Of a DNA stretch of 38,261 nucleotides, positions 20,447 through 30,950 are shown one piece after another (the first letter of the stretch is position 1; each line of letters starts with the position of its first letter). Position numbers and translations under genes: made by a program. The notes beneath the pieces were generated by a model, which ran no database searches, was not told the DNA's origin, and saw only the letters and a program-made list of their open reading frames with translations. Source of the DNA: Solirubrobacteraceae bacterium (GTDB taxonomy: Bacteria > Actinomycetota > Thermoleophilia > Solirubrobacterales > Solirubrobacteraceae); NCBI GenBank assembly GCA_030447275.1, contig JAUJPF010000032.1:1-38261 (forward strand), given 5' to 3'.

Positions 20447-21067
20447 TTACTTGGAGTACAGCTCGACGATGAGCTGCTCCTGCACCGGGGCGGCGATCTC
20501 CCGGCGCTCAGGCTTGCGCAGCACCTTGGCGGTGAGCGAGTCGTGGTCGGCCTGGAGCCAGGCCGGCACCTGCGCAGTGAGCTCTGTCGCGTCCCGGATC
20601 ACCGGCTCGGCGGGCGTGCCCGCCTTGACGGCGATGACGTCTCCGGGGCGCACCTGGTAGCTGGGGATGTCCACGCGACGGCCGTTGACCGTCCAGTGCC
20701 CGTGCCTGATGAGCTGACGGGCCTGTCGGCGCGAGCCGGCGAAGCCGAGGCGCACGAGGACGTTGTCCAGGCGGCTCTCGAGCATCGACAGCAGGTTCTC
20801 GCCGGTGATGCCCGGCTGGCGCGACGCCTTTGCGTAGTAGATCCGGAACTGCTTCTCGAGCACGCCGTAGTAGCGGCGGGCCTTCTGCTTCTCGCGGAGC
20901 TGCACGCGGTACTCGCTCTGCTTCTGGCGACCACGACCGTGCTCGCCCGGCGGGTACGCGCGGCGCTCGACGCCGCACTTGTCGGTGAGGCACCGCTCGC
21001 CCTTGAGGAAGAGCTTCTGCCCCTCGCGGCGGCACTGCTTGCACTGGGGTGAGGTATCTCGAGCCAT
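20447..21067 (-). CDS. rpsD: 30S ribosomal protein uS4
   Basis: Primary 16S-binding assembly protein, 206 residues. [15 protein letters not shown] with [11 protein letters not shown] near the N-terminus gives a four-Cys zinc-type S4, followed by the [20 protein letters not shown] block and the S4 RNA-binding domain ([20 protein letters not shown]). Its ATG shares a base with the stop of rpsK (TGATG). A 70-base gap before rpoA is the largest inside the alpha group and could hold regulatory sequence. Confidence 0.98.
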   Translation of the reverse strand: MARDTSPQCKQCRREGQKLFLKGERCLTDKCGVERRAYPPGEHGRGRQKQSEYRVQLREKQKARRYYGVLEKQFRIYYAKASRQPGITGENLLSMLESRLDNVLVRLGFAGSRRQARQLIRHGHWTVNGRRVDIPSYQVRPGDVIAVKAGTPAEPVIRDATELTAQVPAWLQADHDSLTAKVLRKPERREIAAPVQEQLIVELYSK

Positions 21068-21465
21068 CAGACGCGCCGCCGCTTGCGGGGACGGCACCCG
21101 TTGTGGGCCTGCGGGGTCACGTCGCGCACGCCCGTCACCTCGAGGCCGGCGGCCTGGAGCGACCGGATCGCGGTCTCCCGGCCGGAGCCGGGGCCCTTGA
21201 CGAAGACCTCCACCTTCTGGAGGCCCTGCTCGATGCCCTTGCGGGCGGCCGAGTCGGCGGTCACCTGCGCGGCGAACGGCGTCGACTTGCGCGAGCCCTT
21301 GAAGCCGGCGCCGCCGGCGGACTCCCACGCGAGGACGTTGCCCTGCTGGTCGGTGAGCGAGACGATCGTGTTGTTGAAGGACGTCTTGATGTGGGCCTGG
21401 CCCACGGGGATGTTCTTCTTCGGCTTGCGGCGGCCGCGCTGCGGGCGGCGAGGGGCAGGAGACAA
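21067..21465 (-). CDS. rpsK: 30S ribosomal protein uS11
   Basis: Platform protein of the 30S subunit, 132 residues. [20 protein letters not shown] and [20 protein letters not shown] are diagnostic, as is the C-terminal [15 protein letters not shown]. The start is a TTG placed directly after the rpsM stop (TAGTTG). Such a start implies reliance on translational coupling. Confidence 0.97.
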   Translation of the reverse strand: MSPAPRRPQRGRRKPKKNIPVGQAHIKTSFNNTIVSLTDQQGNVLAWESAGGAGFKGSRKSTPFAAQVTADSAARKGIEQGLQKVEVFVKGPGSGRETAIRSLQAAGLEVTGVRDVTPQAHNGCRPRKRRRV

Positions 21466-21849
21466 CTACTTCTTGCCTGCCTTCTTCTTGCCGGCGACCT
21501 GCATGCGCTTCGGGCCCTTGCGGGTGCGCGCGTTGGTCTTGGTGTTCTGGCCGCGGACGGGCAGGCCTCGCCGGTGGCGCAGGCCGCGGTAGCAGCCGAT
21601 CTCCATGAGCCGCTTGATGTTCTGCGAGCGCTCGCGGCGCAGGTCGCCCTCGACCGTCAGCTCGCGGTCGATCGCGTCGCGAAGGCGGCCGATCTCGTCC
21701 TCGGTCAGGTTCTTGACGAACGTGTCCGGCGCGATGTCCGCGTCCTTGAGGAGCTGGTTCGCCGTCGACCGGCCGATGCCGTAGATGTACGTCAGGCCGA
21801 TCTCTGCACGCTTGTTGAGCGGGATGTTGATGCCGGCGATGCGTGCCAT
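21466..21849 (-). CDS. rpsM: 30S ribosomal protein uS13
   Basis: Head protein contacting P-site tRNA and forming the B1 bridge. [32 protein letters not shown], the [17 protein letters not shown] turn and a Lys-rich tail ([14 protein letters not shown]) are all typical. 127 residues. It starts 3 bases after rpmJ. Confidence 0.98.
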   Translation of the reverse strand: MARIAGINIPLNKRAEIGLTYIYGIGRSTANQLLKDADIAPDTFVKNLTEDEIGRLRDAIDRELTVEGDLRRERSQNIKRLMEIGCYRGLRHRRGLPVRGQNTKTNARTRKGPKRMQVAGKKKAGKK

Positions 21850-21852
21850 GAC

Positions 21853-21966
21853 CTAGCCCTGCCTCTGCTTGTGCCGCGGGTTGGAGCAGATGACCAGGAT
21901 CGCGCCGTGACGGCGGATGATCTTGCACTTCTCGCACATCGGCTTGACCGACGGTCGAACCTTCAT
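21853..21966 (-). CDS. rpmJ: 50S ribosomal protein bL36, zinc type
   Basis: 37-residue protein too short for usual gene finding: [20 protein letters not shown] then [17 protein letters not shown]. Cys11, Cys14, Cys27 and His32 form the C+ zinc ribbon. GAAAGG seven bases before the ATG is the ribosome site. It is the first gene after the 112-base gap where infA would be expected. Confidence 0.97.
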   Translation of the reverse strand: MKVRPSVKPMCEKCKIIRRHGAILVICSNPRHKQRQG

Positions 21967-22078
21967 GAAGCCTTTCGAGAACGACGGGGGAAGGAGGAGC
22001 GCGCGCAGCCACGAGGGCCGCCTCAGGCGCGACCAACGAGGTTAGCACGCCGCTTTCGGGGTAAGCGTGGCGCTCGGA

Positions 22079-22852
22079 TCAGGCCGCGGCGGCGCCGATG
22101 TGCTCGTGCCACGGCGTCAGGATCCGCGGCCCGCTGGCGGTGACGGCGATCGTGAACTCGAAGTGCGCGGCCAGCGAGCCGTCCTGGGAGTAGATCGCCC
22201 AGTGGTCGTCGCCCATCCGGACCGTGTGACGCCCGGCGGTGACCATCGGCTCGACGGCGAGGACCATCCCCTCCTCGAGCTTCGGTCCGCTCGAGACGGG
22301 GCCGAAGTTCGGGATCTGCGGGTCCTCGTGCATGTCACGACCGATGCCGTGGCCGACGAGCGAGCGCACGACGCTCAGGCCGTTGGCCTCGACGTGCGAC
22401 TGCACCGCGTTCGACACCGCGCCGAGGCGGTTGCCGGGCCGCGCCGCGCCGGCCGCCTTGAGCAGCGACTCCTTCGTCACCGTGAGCAGCTTCTCGGCGA
22501 TCGGGGTCACCGGCTCGAGCGCGTAGGTGATCGCCGCGTCGGCCACCCAGCCCTCGTAGGTCACGCCGATGTCGATCGAGATCACGTCGCCGCGCTCGAG
22601 CTTGTACGGCCCGGGGATCCCGTGGACGACCATGTGGTTCGGCGACGCGCAGATCGCGCCGGGGAACCCGCGGTAGCCCTTGAACGACGGCACCGCGCCC
22701 TGCGAGCGGATGAACCTCTCCGCCGCCTCGTCGAGCTCCTTCGTCGTCGCCCCGGGGCGGACCTTGCCCTCGAGCAGCCGGTGCGTGCGCACGAGGATGT
22801 CGCCCGCGGCGGCCATCCTCTCGATCTCGGCCGGCGACTTCTTGACGATCAC
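22079..22852 (-). CDS. map: Methionine aminopeptidase type I (257 aa)
   Basis: Removes N-terminal Met co-translationally with a two-metal centre. Metal ligands are seen in ISIDIGVTYEGWVADAAITY (two Asp), GHGIGRDMHEDP (His), VLAVEPMV (Glu) and HFEFTIAV (Glu). GTG start at 22852 after GGGGAGG. It follows adk by 14 bases. There is no N-terminal SH3-binding extension, so it is the short housekeeping form. Confidence 0.97.
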   Translation of the reverse strand: MIVKKSPAEIERMAAAGDILVRTHRLLEGKVRPGATTKELDEAAERFIRSQGAVPSFKGYRGFPGAICASPNHMVVHGIPGPYKLERGDVISIDIGVTYEGWVADAAITYALEPVTPIAEKLLTVTKESLLKAAGAARPGNRLGAVSNAVQSHVEANGLSVVRSLVGHGIGRDMHEDPQIPNFGPVSSGPKLEEGMVLAVEPMVTAGRHTVRMGDDHWAIYSQDGSLAAHFEFTIAVTASGPRILTPWHEHIGAAAA

Positions 22853-22866
22853 GCGCGCCTCCCCTC

Positions 22867-23541
22867 TCAGATCTCGTCTTCGAGCCTCAGCGTGGCGATC
22901 GTCGCGCGGAGATGGTCGTGCACCTCCGTCGGGTTGCGCGTGCCGTCGAAGCGCTTGAGCACGCCGCGGTCCTCGTAGTAGCCGACGATCGGCTCGGTCT
23001 GCTCGTGGTAGACGCTCAGGCGCTCGCGGATGACGTCGGACGCGTCGTCGTCGCGCTGGATGAGCTTCGACCCGTCGATGTCGCACACGCCGTCGTGCTT
23101 CGGCGGGTTCGTCTCGACGTGGTAGACGTGGCCCTCCTTCGTGCACACGCGCCGGCCGGTGATGCGGCGCACGACCTCGTCGTCGGGCACGTCGATCAGC
23201 AGCGCCGCGTTCAGGCGCCGGTCGAGCTTCTGCATCGCCGCGTCGAGGCGCTCGGCCTGCTCGGTGTTGCGCGGGAAGCCGTCGAGGAGGAAGCCGTCGC
23301 GGCACTTGTCCTCCTCGACGCACTCGAGGATGAGCCCGATGATGAGCTCGTCGGGCACGAGCCGGCCGGCCTTCATGTGCTCCTGCGCCTGCTTGCCGAG
23401 GTCGCTGCCGTCGGCGACTGCCGCGCGCAGCATGTTCCCGGTCGCGATGTACGGGAGGTGGAAGTCCTCCTCGAGCCGCTCGGCCTGCGTCCCCTTCCCG
23501 GCCCCGGGCGGACCGAGCAGGACGAGGTTGAGCTCACTCAC
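22867..23541 (-). CDS. adk: Adenylate kinase (224 aa)
   Basis: Interconverts ATP + AMP and 2 ADP. P-loop [18 protein letters not shown]-binding [29 protein letters not shown], then a long LID ([20 protein letters not shown], with a second Cys in GVCDIDG). Only two cysteines are in the LID, so any zinc site would need Glu/Asp ligands. GTG start at 23541 overlaps the secY stop by four bases (GTGA). The secY-adk-map order is classical. Confidence 0.96.
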   Translation of the reverse strand: MSELNLVLLGPPGAGKGTQAERLEEDFHLPYIATGNMLRAAVADGSDLGKQAQEHMKAGRLVPDELIIGLILECVEEDKCRDGFLLDGFPRNTEQAERLDAAMQKLDRRLNAALLIDVPDDEVVRRITGRRVCTKEGHVYHVETNPPKHDGVCDIDGSKLIQRDDDASDVIRERLSVYHEQTEPIVGYYEDRGVLKRFDGTRNPTEVHDHLRATIATLRLEDEI

Positions 23542-24810
23542 TTCAGGAAGCCTTCGTAGTTGCGCATCATCAGCTGCGCCTCGAGCTGCTTCATCGTGTC
23601 GAGGGCGACCCCGATGACGATGAGCAGCGAGGTGCCGCCGAAGTAGAAGTTCGCCGAGGTCTGGTTGATGAGCAGCGTCGGCAGCGCCGCGACGGCGGCG
23701 AGGTAGAGCGCGCCCGGGAACGTCAACCGCGCGAGCACGCGGTCGAGGAACTCCGCCGTCGGCCGGCCTGGCCTCACCCCCGGGATGAACCCGCCGTACT
23801 TCTTGAGGTTGTCCGCCTGGTCGACCGGGTTGAACGTGACCGCCGTGTAGAAGTACGTGAAGAGGATGATGAAGATCGTCTCGCCGACGATGTAGGCGGC
23901 GCCGTTCGGGTTGAAGAAGTTCGCGAAGTCGTTGCCGGTCTCGTTGTTGAGCAGCTGGCCGATCGTCGGCGGGAAGGCCATGATCGACGCGGCGAAGATG
24001 ACCGGGATGACGCCGGCCATGTTCACGCGCAGCGGCAGGTAGGTCTGCCCGCCGCCCGACATCCGTCGCCCGATGACGCGCTTGGCGTACTGGATCGGGA
24101 TCCGCCGCTGGCCCTCCTGCACGAACACGATCGCCGCGATGATGGCCAGCGCGAGGAACGGCATCATCACCTTGAAGACGGGGTCCGGCGAGGTCCACCA
24201 CTTCGAGACGCCCTGCGGCAGGCCGCTGACGATCGACGCGAAGATCATCAGCGAGATGCCGTTGCCGATGCCGCGCTGGGTGATCAGCTCGCCGAGCCAC
24301 ATCACGAGGATGCATCCCGCCGTGAGGCAGGTGACGATGAGGAAGACGGTGCCCGGGCCGAAGTTCTCGATCAGCTCGGTGCCCGCGTTGTCGCTGAACG
24401 AGCGGAAGAGGAAGACGTAGCCGATCGCCTGACCGAAGGCGAGGCCGACGGTCAGGTAGCGCGTGTACTGCGTGATCCGCTGCTGGCCGACCTCGCCCTC
24501 CTTCTGGAGCTTTCTCCAGCGACGGCACGACGACCGTCAGGAGCTGGAGGATGATCGAGGCCGTGATGTACGGCATGATCCCGAGCGCGAACAGCGCGAT
24601 CCGGGACAGCCCGCCGCCGCTGAACAGGTTCAGGAAGCCGAGGATGTTCGAGCCGCCGAAGTTCTCCTGGACGGACTCGATGGCCTCGGCGTTGACGCTC
24701 GGCACGGGGATGTGCGCGCCCAGGCGGTAGAGCACGAGTAGCGCGCCCGTGAAGGCGAGCTTCTTGCGGATGTCCGCGACCGTGAAGGCCTTGAGGATCG
24801 TCGACAGCAC
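23538..24810 (-). CDS. secY: Protein translocase subunit SecY (one frameshift)
   Basis: Channel subunit of the Sec translocon with ten membrane helices. The N-terminal part ([20 protein letters not shown], then [12 protein letters not shown] and the plug region) reads from GTG 24810. An extra T at 24511-24513 (minus strand GAGAAAGCTC in place of GAGAAGCTC) shifts the frame after VVPSLEK. The rest continues in the next frame as [20 protein letters not shown] and on to [15 protein letters not shown] and [15 protein letters not shown]. Repaired length is 423 residues, as expected. It sits 14 bases after rplO. Confidence 0.95.
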
Positions 24811-24824
24811 GGCGGCCGACCAGC

Positions 24825-25320
24825 CTACTCGGCGTCGATGACCTGGGCGGTTCCGCCCGCGGCCTCGATGCGCTCGCGCGCCGTGGCCGAGAACTTGTGC
24901 GCGCGGACCGTGAGCTTCTTGGTCAGCTCGCCGCCCCCGAGGATCTTGACGTCGACGCCCTTGCGCTTGGCGAGACCCTTCTCGCGCAGCGTCTCGGGCG
25001 TGACCTCGGAGTCGGCGTCGAAGCGCTCCTCGAGGTCCGACAGGTTGATCGGCTGCGTGCGTCCGGAACGGCTCGAACGGCATCGACATCTTCTTCGTCG
25101 GGCCGCGGAGCTTGCGCATCCGCATGTGCATCGGCATCTGGCCGCCCTCGAAGTTCGCGCGCGACTTCGCGCCCGCGCGGCTTCCGGCGCCCTTCTGGCC
25201 GCGGCCGGACGTCTTGCCCGTGCCCGAGCCCTCGCCCCGCCCGACGCGCTTGCGGTTCTTCCGCGAGCCCTCGGCCGGCTTGAGCGTGTGCAGCCCGATC
25301 CGTTCGGATTCGTCAGCCAT
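24825..25320 (-). CDS. rplO: 50S ribosomal protein uL15 (frameshift)
   Basis: The N-terminal half [20 protein letters not shown] and [14 protein letters not shown] reads from ATG 25320. The C-terminal half ([43 protein letters not shown]) reads in another frame. The break is at TGCGTGCG (25054-25061): two bases missing would give FRTHTQPINL, four extra bases would give [26 protein letters not shown] is a longer connector than in most bacteria, which looks lineage-specific. The ATG overlaps the rpmD stop by 8 bases (ATGGCTGA). Confidence 0.93.
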
Positions 25321-25475
25321 CGATCTTCACCAGGTGTCGCACGCGGTGCAGCATGCCACGCGTCTGCTCGTTGTCCTTGACATCGACGGCGTGGCCGATC
25401 TTCCGCAGGCCGAGGAACGGAGCGTCTCGCGCTGCGCGTGGTTCGCACCGTTCTTCGACTTGATCTGCGTCACCT

Positions 25476-25479
<4 letters not shown>
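25313..25479 (-). CDS. rpmD: 50S ribosomal protein uL30 (frameshift)
   Basis: Starts [20 protein letters not shown] from ATG 25479. One G is missing at 25414-25415 on the plus strand. Restoring it gives [20 protein letters not shown] and [15 protein letters not shown] with a stop at 25313. The repaired product is 55 residues, normal for the short bacterial L30. The ATG overlaps the rpsE stop (ATGA). Confidence 0.93.
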
Positions 25480-26049
<570 letters not shown>

Positions 26050-26053
<4 letters not shown>

Positions 26054-26403
26054 AGTGCGAGGCCTCCCTCGCGGATGCCCTCGGCGAGGGCCTTCACGCG
26101 GCCGTGGTACTGGTAGCCGCCGCGGTCGAAGACCGCGCGCTCGATGCCCGCGTCCTTCGCGCGCTGGGCCAGGCGCTTGCCGGCCTCGGCGGCCTGCTCG
26201 GCGGGCTTGAGGTCGCGCAGCCCGTCCTCGGTCCACTGGACCGAGGCCAGCGTCGTGCCGCTGTCGTCGTCGATGACCTGGGCGAAGAGCCCCTGGTTCG
26301 AGCGGAACACCGAGACGCGCGGCCGCGTGGCGCTGCCGCGGACCTTGGCGCGGACGCGGCGCCGCCGCTTGAGGCGGCGCTGCTCCTTGGTGACGACGGT
26401 CAT
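26050..26403 (-). CDS. rplR: 50S ribosomal protein uL18
   Basis: 5S rRNA-binding protein of the central protuberance. [38 protein letters not shown] and the C-terminal [20 protein letters not shown] are standard. 117 residues, frame intact. Overlaps both neighbours by four bases. Confidence 0.97.
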
Positions 26404-26936
26404 GCGCGCTTTCCGACCTTCCTGGCTACGTGCTCGCCCTCGTACCGGATGCCCTTGCCCTTGTAGGGCTCCGGGGGGCGCTGCTTGCGGATGTTGGCGG
26501 CGATCTCGCCGACGAGCTGCTTGTCGATCCCCTTGACGATCACGCGCGTGGGCTGCGGGACCTCGAACTCGATGCCGGTCGGGGCCTCGATCGCGACGGG
26601 GTGCGAGTACCCGAGCGCCAGCTCGAGGTTGCGGCCCTTGAGCACGGCGCGGTAGCCGACGCCCTGGATCTCGAGCGTCTTCTGAAAGCCGGCGGTGACG
26701 CCCTCGACCATGTTGGCGACCAGCGAGCGCGTGAGCCCGTGCAGGGCGCGGTGCTCGCCGCGGTCGGTGGGACGGGTCACGGTGAGGACGCCGTCCTCGC
26801 CCTGCTCGACGCCGATGTCGCGGTGCACGCGCTCGGTCAGCGCGCCGCGCGGGCCGGTGACGTGGACGGCCTCGGGCTCGACCTTGATCGTGACCCCGTC
26901 GGGGACGGGGATGGGCTTGCGGCCGATCCGGCTCAT
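26400..26936 (-). CDS. rplF: 50S ribosomal protein uL6
   Basis: Located near the factor-binding site. [20 protein letters not shown] at the start, [19 protein letters not shown] in the middle, and the C-terminal [20 protein letters not shown] signature. 178 residues, frame intact. Starts 5 bases after rpsH. Confidence 0.98.
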   Translation of the reverse strand: MSRIGRKPIPVPDGVTIKVEPEAVHVTGPRGALTERVHRDIGVEQGEDGVLTVTRPTDRGEHRALHGLTRSLVANMVEGVTAGFQKTLEIQGVGYRAVLKGRNLELALGYSHPVAIEAPTGIEFEVPQPTRVIVKGIDKQLVGEIAANIRKQRPPEPYKGKGIRYEGEHVARKVGKRA

Positions 26937-26941
26937 CGCGG

Positions 26942-27343
26942 CTACCAGACCTCCGCCACGACCTCGCCGCCGACCTTCTCGCGGCGGGCGTCGTGCCCGG
27001 TCATGACGCCCTGCGACGTCGAGAGGATCGCGGTGCCGAGGCCGCCCTGGACCTTCGGGATCTCGGTGGCCCCGACGTAGCGGCGCTGGCCCGGGCGCGA
27101 GACGCGGCGCAGGCCGGAGATCGCCGAGCGGCGGTCGGCGGTGTACTTCAGGCGGACGCGCAGGACCTCGCCGGGGTGGTCGGCGTTCGGCGCCTCGACG
27201 TCGTAGCCCTCGATGTAGCCCTGCTCGTCGAGGATCCGGGCGAGCTCGCGCTTGAGCTTCGAGGCCGGGATGTGCACGGTCTCGTGCGCGGCCTGGATGC
27301 CGTTGCGGATGCGGGTGAGGAAGTCGGCGATGGGGTCGGTCAT
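26942..27343 (-). CDS. rpsH: 30S ribosomal protein uS8
   Basis: 16S-binding and classical spc-operon autoregulator in E. coli. [40 protein letters not shown] and [15 protein letters not shown] are conserved. 133 residues, frame intact. No S8-binding mRNA mimic was identified near rplE in this window. Confidence 0.98.
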   Translation of the reverse strand: MTDPIADFLTRIRNGIQAAHETVHIPASKLKRELARILDEQGYIEGYDVEAPNADHPGEVLRVRLKYTADRRSAISGLRRVSRPGQRRYVGATEIPKVQGGLGTAILSTSQGVMTGHDARREKVGGEVVAEVW

Positions 27344-27355
27344 GGCGAGGGTGAG

Positions 27356-27541
27356 CTACCAGCTCGACTTGGTCATCCCCGGAATGAACCCCTGGTGGGC
27401 GAGCTCGCGCAGGCAGATGCGGCAGAGGCCGAACTTGCGGTACACGGCGCGCGGCCGGCCGCAGCGGCGGCAGCGAGTGTACTCGCGGGTCTTGAACTTC
27501 GAGCCGCGCGCCTGGCGCACGCGCTGTGACGTCTTGGCCAT
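27356..27541 (-). CDS. rpsN: 30S ribosomal protein uS14, zinc type
   Basis: 61-residue type Z form. Two CxxC pairs (RCRRCGRP and LCRICLREL) make the zinc site. It ends [13 protein letters not shown]. Found between rplE and rpsH as usual. Confidence 0.98.
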   Translation of the reverse strand: MAKTSQRVRQARGSKFKTREYTRCRRCGRPRAVYRKFGLCRICLRELAHQGFIPGMTKSSW

Positions 27542-27543
27542 GG

Positions 27544-28125
27544 TCAGGCAGCCTCGGTGGTCGACTGGGCGTATTCGGGACGGCCCTCGCGGGAGAAGGG
27601 CATGCCGAGGGCCTCGAGCAGGGCGAAGGCCTCACGGTCGGTCGGGGCCGACGTCACGATCGTGACGTCGAGGCCGCGGACCTGGTCGACGGCGTCGTAG
27701 TCGATCTCGGGGAAGATGACCTGCTCGCGGACGCCCATCGAGTAGTTGCCGCGCCCGTCGAACGAGCGCGGGTTGAGCCCGCGGAAGTCGCGGATGCGCG
27801 GCACGGCGATAGACATGAGCCGGTCGAGGAACTCGTAGGCGCGCTCGTTGCGCAGCGTCACCGAGATGCCGACCGGCATCTCCTCGCGCACCTTGAACTG
27901 CGCGATGCTCTTCCTCGCGCGACGGATGTTCGGCTTCTGGCCGGCGATCGTCGCGAGCTGCTCGGAGGCGGCGTCGAGCATCTTCGAGTCCTGCTTCGCC
28001 TCGCCGACGCCCATGTTCAGGACGACCTTCGTGACCTTCGGGACCTGCATGACCGACGTGTAGCCGAGCTGCTCGAACAGCCGCGGGCGGATCTCGTCGT
28101 TGTATCGGTCCTTCAGCCGGGCCAT
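27544..28125 (-). CDS. rplE: 50S ribosomal protein uL5
   Basis: 5S rRNA-binding protein. [20 protein letters not shown] and [20 protein letters not shown] with [18 protein letters not shown] are diagnostic. 193 residues with a short Glu/Ala tail. ATG shares a base with the rplX stop (TGATG). Frame intact. Confidence 0.98.
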   Translation of the reverse strand: MARLKDRYNDEIRPRLFEQLGYTSVMQVPKVTKVVLNMGVGEAKQDSKMLDAASEQLATIAGQKPNIRRARKSIAQFKVREEMPVGISVTLRNERAYEFLDRLMSIAVPRIRDFRGLNPRSFDGRGNYSMGVREQVIFPEIDYDAVDQVRGLDVTIVTSAPTDREAFALLEALGMPFSREGRPEYAQSTTEAA

Positions 28126-28448
28126 CAGTCGAGCCGTTTCCCCGTGCGCTTGGCCACGCGGAAGCGCTTGCCGTCCTCACGGACGATGCCGACCTTCGTG
28201 GGCTTGGAGTCGCTGGGATCGATGAGCATGACGTTGGAGATGTGGATCGGCCCCGGCTTCTCGATGACCCCGCCGGGATCGGTGGAGCCGGGACGTGGAC
28301 GCTGGTGGCGCTTGACGATGTTCAGGCCCTCGACGAGGACCCGCTCCTTCTTGGGGTCCACCTCGAGCACCCGGCCGGTCTTCCCGCGGTCCTTGCCACT
28401 GATGACGAGGACCTGGTCGTCGCGCCGGATCTTCAGTCTAGAAGCCAT
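28125..28448 (-). CDS. rplX: 50S ribosomal protein uL24
   Basis: Assembly initiator. The KOW motif [20 protein letters not shown] is near the N-terminus, followed by [19 protein letters not shown] and [17 protein letters not shown]. 107 residues, frame intact. Confidence 0.97.
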   Translation of the reverse strand: MASRLKIRRDDQVLVISGKDRGKTGRVLEVDPKKERVLVEGLNIVKRHQRPRPGSTDPGGVIEKPGPIHISNVMLIDPSDSKPTKVGIVREDGKRFRVAKRTGKRLD

Positions 28449-28451
28449 GGG

Positions 28452-28820
28452 CTAGAGAACCTCCGGCGCCAGCGAGACGATCTTCATGAAGTTGCGCTCG
28501 CGCAGCTCGCGCGCGACGGGGCCGAAGATGCGCGTCCCGCGCGGGTTGTTCGCGACGTCGATGATCACCGCGGCGTTCTCGTCGAAGCCGATGTACGTGC
28601 CGTCGTCGCGCCCGAACGGCTTCTTCGTGCGCACGACGACCGCGCGGACGACCTCGCCCTTCTTCACGCTGCCCTGCGGGGTCGCCGTCTTCACCGTGGC
28701 GGTGATGACGTCGCCCACGCTCGCGTAGCGGCGCTTGTGGCCGCCGACGACGCGGATGACGAGGATCTCGCGGGCGCCGGTGTTGTCGGCGACCCGGAGG
28801 CGGGACTCGTTCTGGATCAC
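28452..28820 (-). CDS. rplN: 50S ribosomal protein uL14
   Basis: Subunit-interface protein. [39 protein letters not shown] and [20 protein letters not shown] are the family blocks. 122 residues from a GTG start, frame intact. Confidence 0.98.
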   Translation of the reverse strand: MIQNESRLRVADNTGAREILVIRVVGGHKRRYASVGDVITATVKTATPQGSVKKGEVVRAVVVRTKKPFGRDDGTYIGFDENAAVIIDVANNPRGTRIFGPVARELRERNFMKIVSLAPEVL

Positions 28821-28822
28821 GC

Positions 28823-29401
28823 CTACTTCGCCCTCTCGAGGACCTCGTCGAGGCGCCAGCGCTTGGTGCGGCTCAGCGGCCGGCTCTCGACGACGCGGAC
28901 GGTGTCGCCGGCGTTGGCGTCGTTGTTCTCGTCGTGGGCGTGCAGCGTCGACGACGAGCGCACGATCTTCTCGTAGCGCCGGTGGCGCCGGGCGACGTCG
29001 ATGCGGACGGTGATCGTCTTGTCGGCCTTGTCGGAGACGACGATGCCCTGGCGGACCTTCTGGCGCCCCGCCGGCTTCTCGCGCGGCGGCGTCGGCTCCG
29101 GCGTCTCGGTGCGCGCGGCGACGCGCTTCTCGCGCTCCTGGAGGCGGCGCCGGCGGCGTGCGACGGCCTTCGCCGCGCGGGTCGCCTCGCGCTCGGCGTG
29201 GCGCTCCTCCGGCGTGCGCGACGGGCGCTTGGACGCCTCGGCGTGCTTGGCCGCGGTGCGCCGCTCGCGCTTGGTCGGCGTCGGGCCGGCGGGAGCGGCG
29301 GGAGCGGCGTCGGCCGTCTCGGTCGCGTCCGCGGCGCCCGTCGCCTCGTCCGGTGTCGGGTCGCTCGTCTCGGGGGTGTCGGTGTCGGGAGTCTCAGCCA
29401 T
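28823..29401 (-). CDS. rpsQ: 30S ribosomal protein uS17 with long N-terminal extension (192 aa)
   Basis: The C-terminal ~80 residues are ordinary S17: [40 protein letters not shown] and [19 protein letters not shown]. They are preceded by ~110 extra residues. The first ~40 are acidic and Ala/Pro/Thr-rich ([19 protein letters not shown]). The next ~60 are strongly basic ([17 protein letters not shown] and nearby). Standard S17 is ~85-110 residues. The frame is clean, the ATG overlaps the rpmC stop (ATGGCTGA), and no internal start with a ribosome site is evident, so the extension looks genuine. Confidence 0.93.
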   Translation of the reverse strand: MAETPDTDTPETSDPTPDEATGAADATETADAAPAAPAGPTPTKRERRTAAKHAEASKRPSRTPEERHAEREATRAAKAVARRRRRLQEREKRVAARTETPEPTPPREKPAGRQKVRQGIVVSDKADKTITVRIDVARRHRRYEKIVRSSSTLHAHDENNDANAGDTVRVVESRPLSRTKRWRLDEVLERAK

Positions 29402-29618
29402 TGGTGGTGCTCACGGGCTTCTGGTCGGGGTCGATCCCGCGCTGGCGCGCCACGGTGAGCGCGCGCGCGAGGTCGCGCTTGGCGTTACGGAGGCCGGCGG
29501 TGTTCTCGAGCTCGCCGGTGGCGTGCGAGAAGCGCAGGCCGAAGATCTCTCGGCGCTGGGTGCGGATGTGCTCGACGAGGCCTCCGTCGTCGAGCTCGGT
29601 CAGCTCACGGGCCCTCAT
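29394..29618 (-). CDS. rpmC: 50S ribosomal protein uL29
   Basis: Tunnel-exit protein near the SRP/trigger-factor site. [40 protein letters not shown] and [13 protein letters not shown] are typical. 74 residues. ATG 29618 overlaps the rplP stop (ATGA); its end overlaps rpsQ by 8 bases. Confidence 0.96.
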   Translation of the reverse strand: MRARELTELDDGGLVEHIRTQRREIFGLRFSHATGELENTAGLRNAKRDLARALTVARQRGIDPDQKPVSTTNG

Positions 29619-30038
29619 GCCGCGGCCTCCGTCTCCTCGCGGGTGACGACCTTGGCCTTGATCGGCAGCTTCTGGATGGCCAGGCGCATGGCGTCGCGGG
29701 CGAGCGCGTCGGGCACGCCGGCCAGCTCGAACATGACGCGGCCGGGCTTGACCACCGCGACCCAGCCCTCGGGCGAGCCCTTGCCGGAGCCCATGCGGGT
29801 CTCGGCCGGCTTCTTGGTGACGCTCTTGTCCGGGAAGACGTTGATCCAGACCTTGCCGCCGCGCTTGATCTTGCGGGTCATCGCGATACGGGCGGCCTCG
29901 ATCTGGCGGTTGGTGATCCAACCGGCCTCGAGCGCCTTGATCCCGTACTCGCCGAACTGCACTTGGTCTGGCCGCGGGAGAGCCCGCGCTTGCGGCCGCG
30001 GTGCACCTTGCGGTGCTTGACGCGCTTGGGGAGAGCAT
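29615..30038 (-). CDS. rplP: 50S ribosomal protein uL16 (two frameshifts)
   Basis: Binds near the A-site tRNA. The start should be [20 protein letters not shown] from ATG 30038, but one base is missing from the run at 30028-30031. A second base is missing at about 29961 (TKVQFGEYG expected). From there [40 protein letters not shown] and [20 protein letters not shown] read correctly. With both repairs the protein is 141 residues, normal. Its ATG shares a base with the rpsC stop. Confidence 0.92.
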
Positions 30039-30950
30039 CAGCGACCGCCTCCGCGCCCGCCCGGCGCCGCCGGGACCGCGCCCGCCGCCACCGCCGCCGC
30101 CGCCGCCGCGCCCGCCGCGGCCGCCGCCCGCCGCCGCCGCCGGGTCCGCCGCCGCGACCGCCGCGGCCACCGCCGCCGCCGTCGCGCCCGCCGCCGCCGC
30201 CGTCGCGACCGCCGCCCGCGGCCACGGCCGCGGTCGCGGCCGTCGCGGCCGTCGCGATCGCGCCCGGCCCGTCGCGGTCGTCGCCGGACGCTGTCCATGT
30301 CGGTGAGGTCCACGCCGGTGAAGCCCTCGGGCATGATCTCGCCCTTGTTGATCCAGCACTTGACGCCGATGCGGCCGAACGTCGTGCGGGCCTCGTAGAA
30401 GCCGTAGTCGATGTCGGCGCGCAGGTGTGCAGCGGCACGCGGCCGTCCGAGTACATCTCCGTGCGCGCCATCTCGGCGCCGCCCAGGCGGCCGCCGACCT
30501 GGATCTTGCAGCCCTTCGCGCCGGAGCGCATGGCGCTGGTCAGCGCGCGCTTCATCGCGCGCCGGAAGGCGACGCGGTTCTGGAGCTGCTCGGCGATCGA
30601 CTGGGCGACGAGCTTCGCGTCGAGCTCGGGGCGCTTGATCTCGAGGATGTTGACCTTGATCGACTTGCGCGTCATCCGGTGCAGGTCGCGGCGCAGGGCG
30701 TCGACCTCCGAGCCGGACTTGCCGATCACGATGCCCGGCCGCGCGGTGTGGATGTTGACCTCGACCTCGTTGGCGTCCTTGCGGATCGTGATGTCCGACA
30801 GGCCGGCGTGGGCGAGCTTGTTCTGGATGTGGTCGCGGATGCGACGTCCTCGTCGAGGTAGTCGTCGAAGTTGCGCTCGTTGAACCAGTTCGACTTCCAG
30901 TCGTGGATGTAGCCCACGCGCATCGCTTCGGGATGAACCTTCTGTCCCAT
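30038..30950 (-). CDS. rpsC: 30S ribosomal protein uS3, long basic tail (two or more frameshifts)
   Basis: N-terminus [20 protein letters not shown] from ATG 30950, preceded by GAAGGAG. Missing bases near 30843 and 30425 break the frame. Joined, the KH domain ([20 protein letters not shown]) and C-terminal domain ([37 protein letters not shown]) are complete. After that comes an unusual tail of ~85 residues: [20 protein letters not shown] then Arg-runs and an Ala-rich stretch, ending GGRGGGR. The stop at 30038 fits coupling to rplP, so the final frame is right, but further indels inside this low-complexity GC-rich tail are possible: a neighbouring frame reads as Gly-rich repeats. Repaired length ~304. 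Confidence 0.9.

Noticed and set aside
20447..22048. One long minus-strand frame spanning rpsD through rpsM
   Set aside because: Only the part from ATG 21067 encodes S4. The upstream part is an out-of-frame reading of rpsK and rpsM, which are intact in their own frames.
30001..30306. Proline-rich plus-strand open frame opposite the rpsC tail
   Set aside because: It is the reverse complement of the low-complexity S3 tail, with no start signals.
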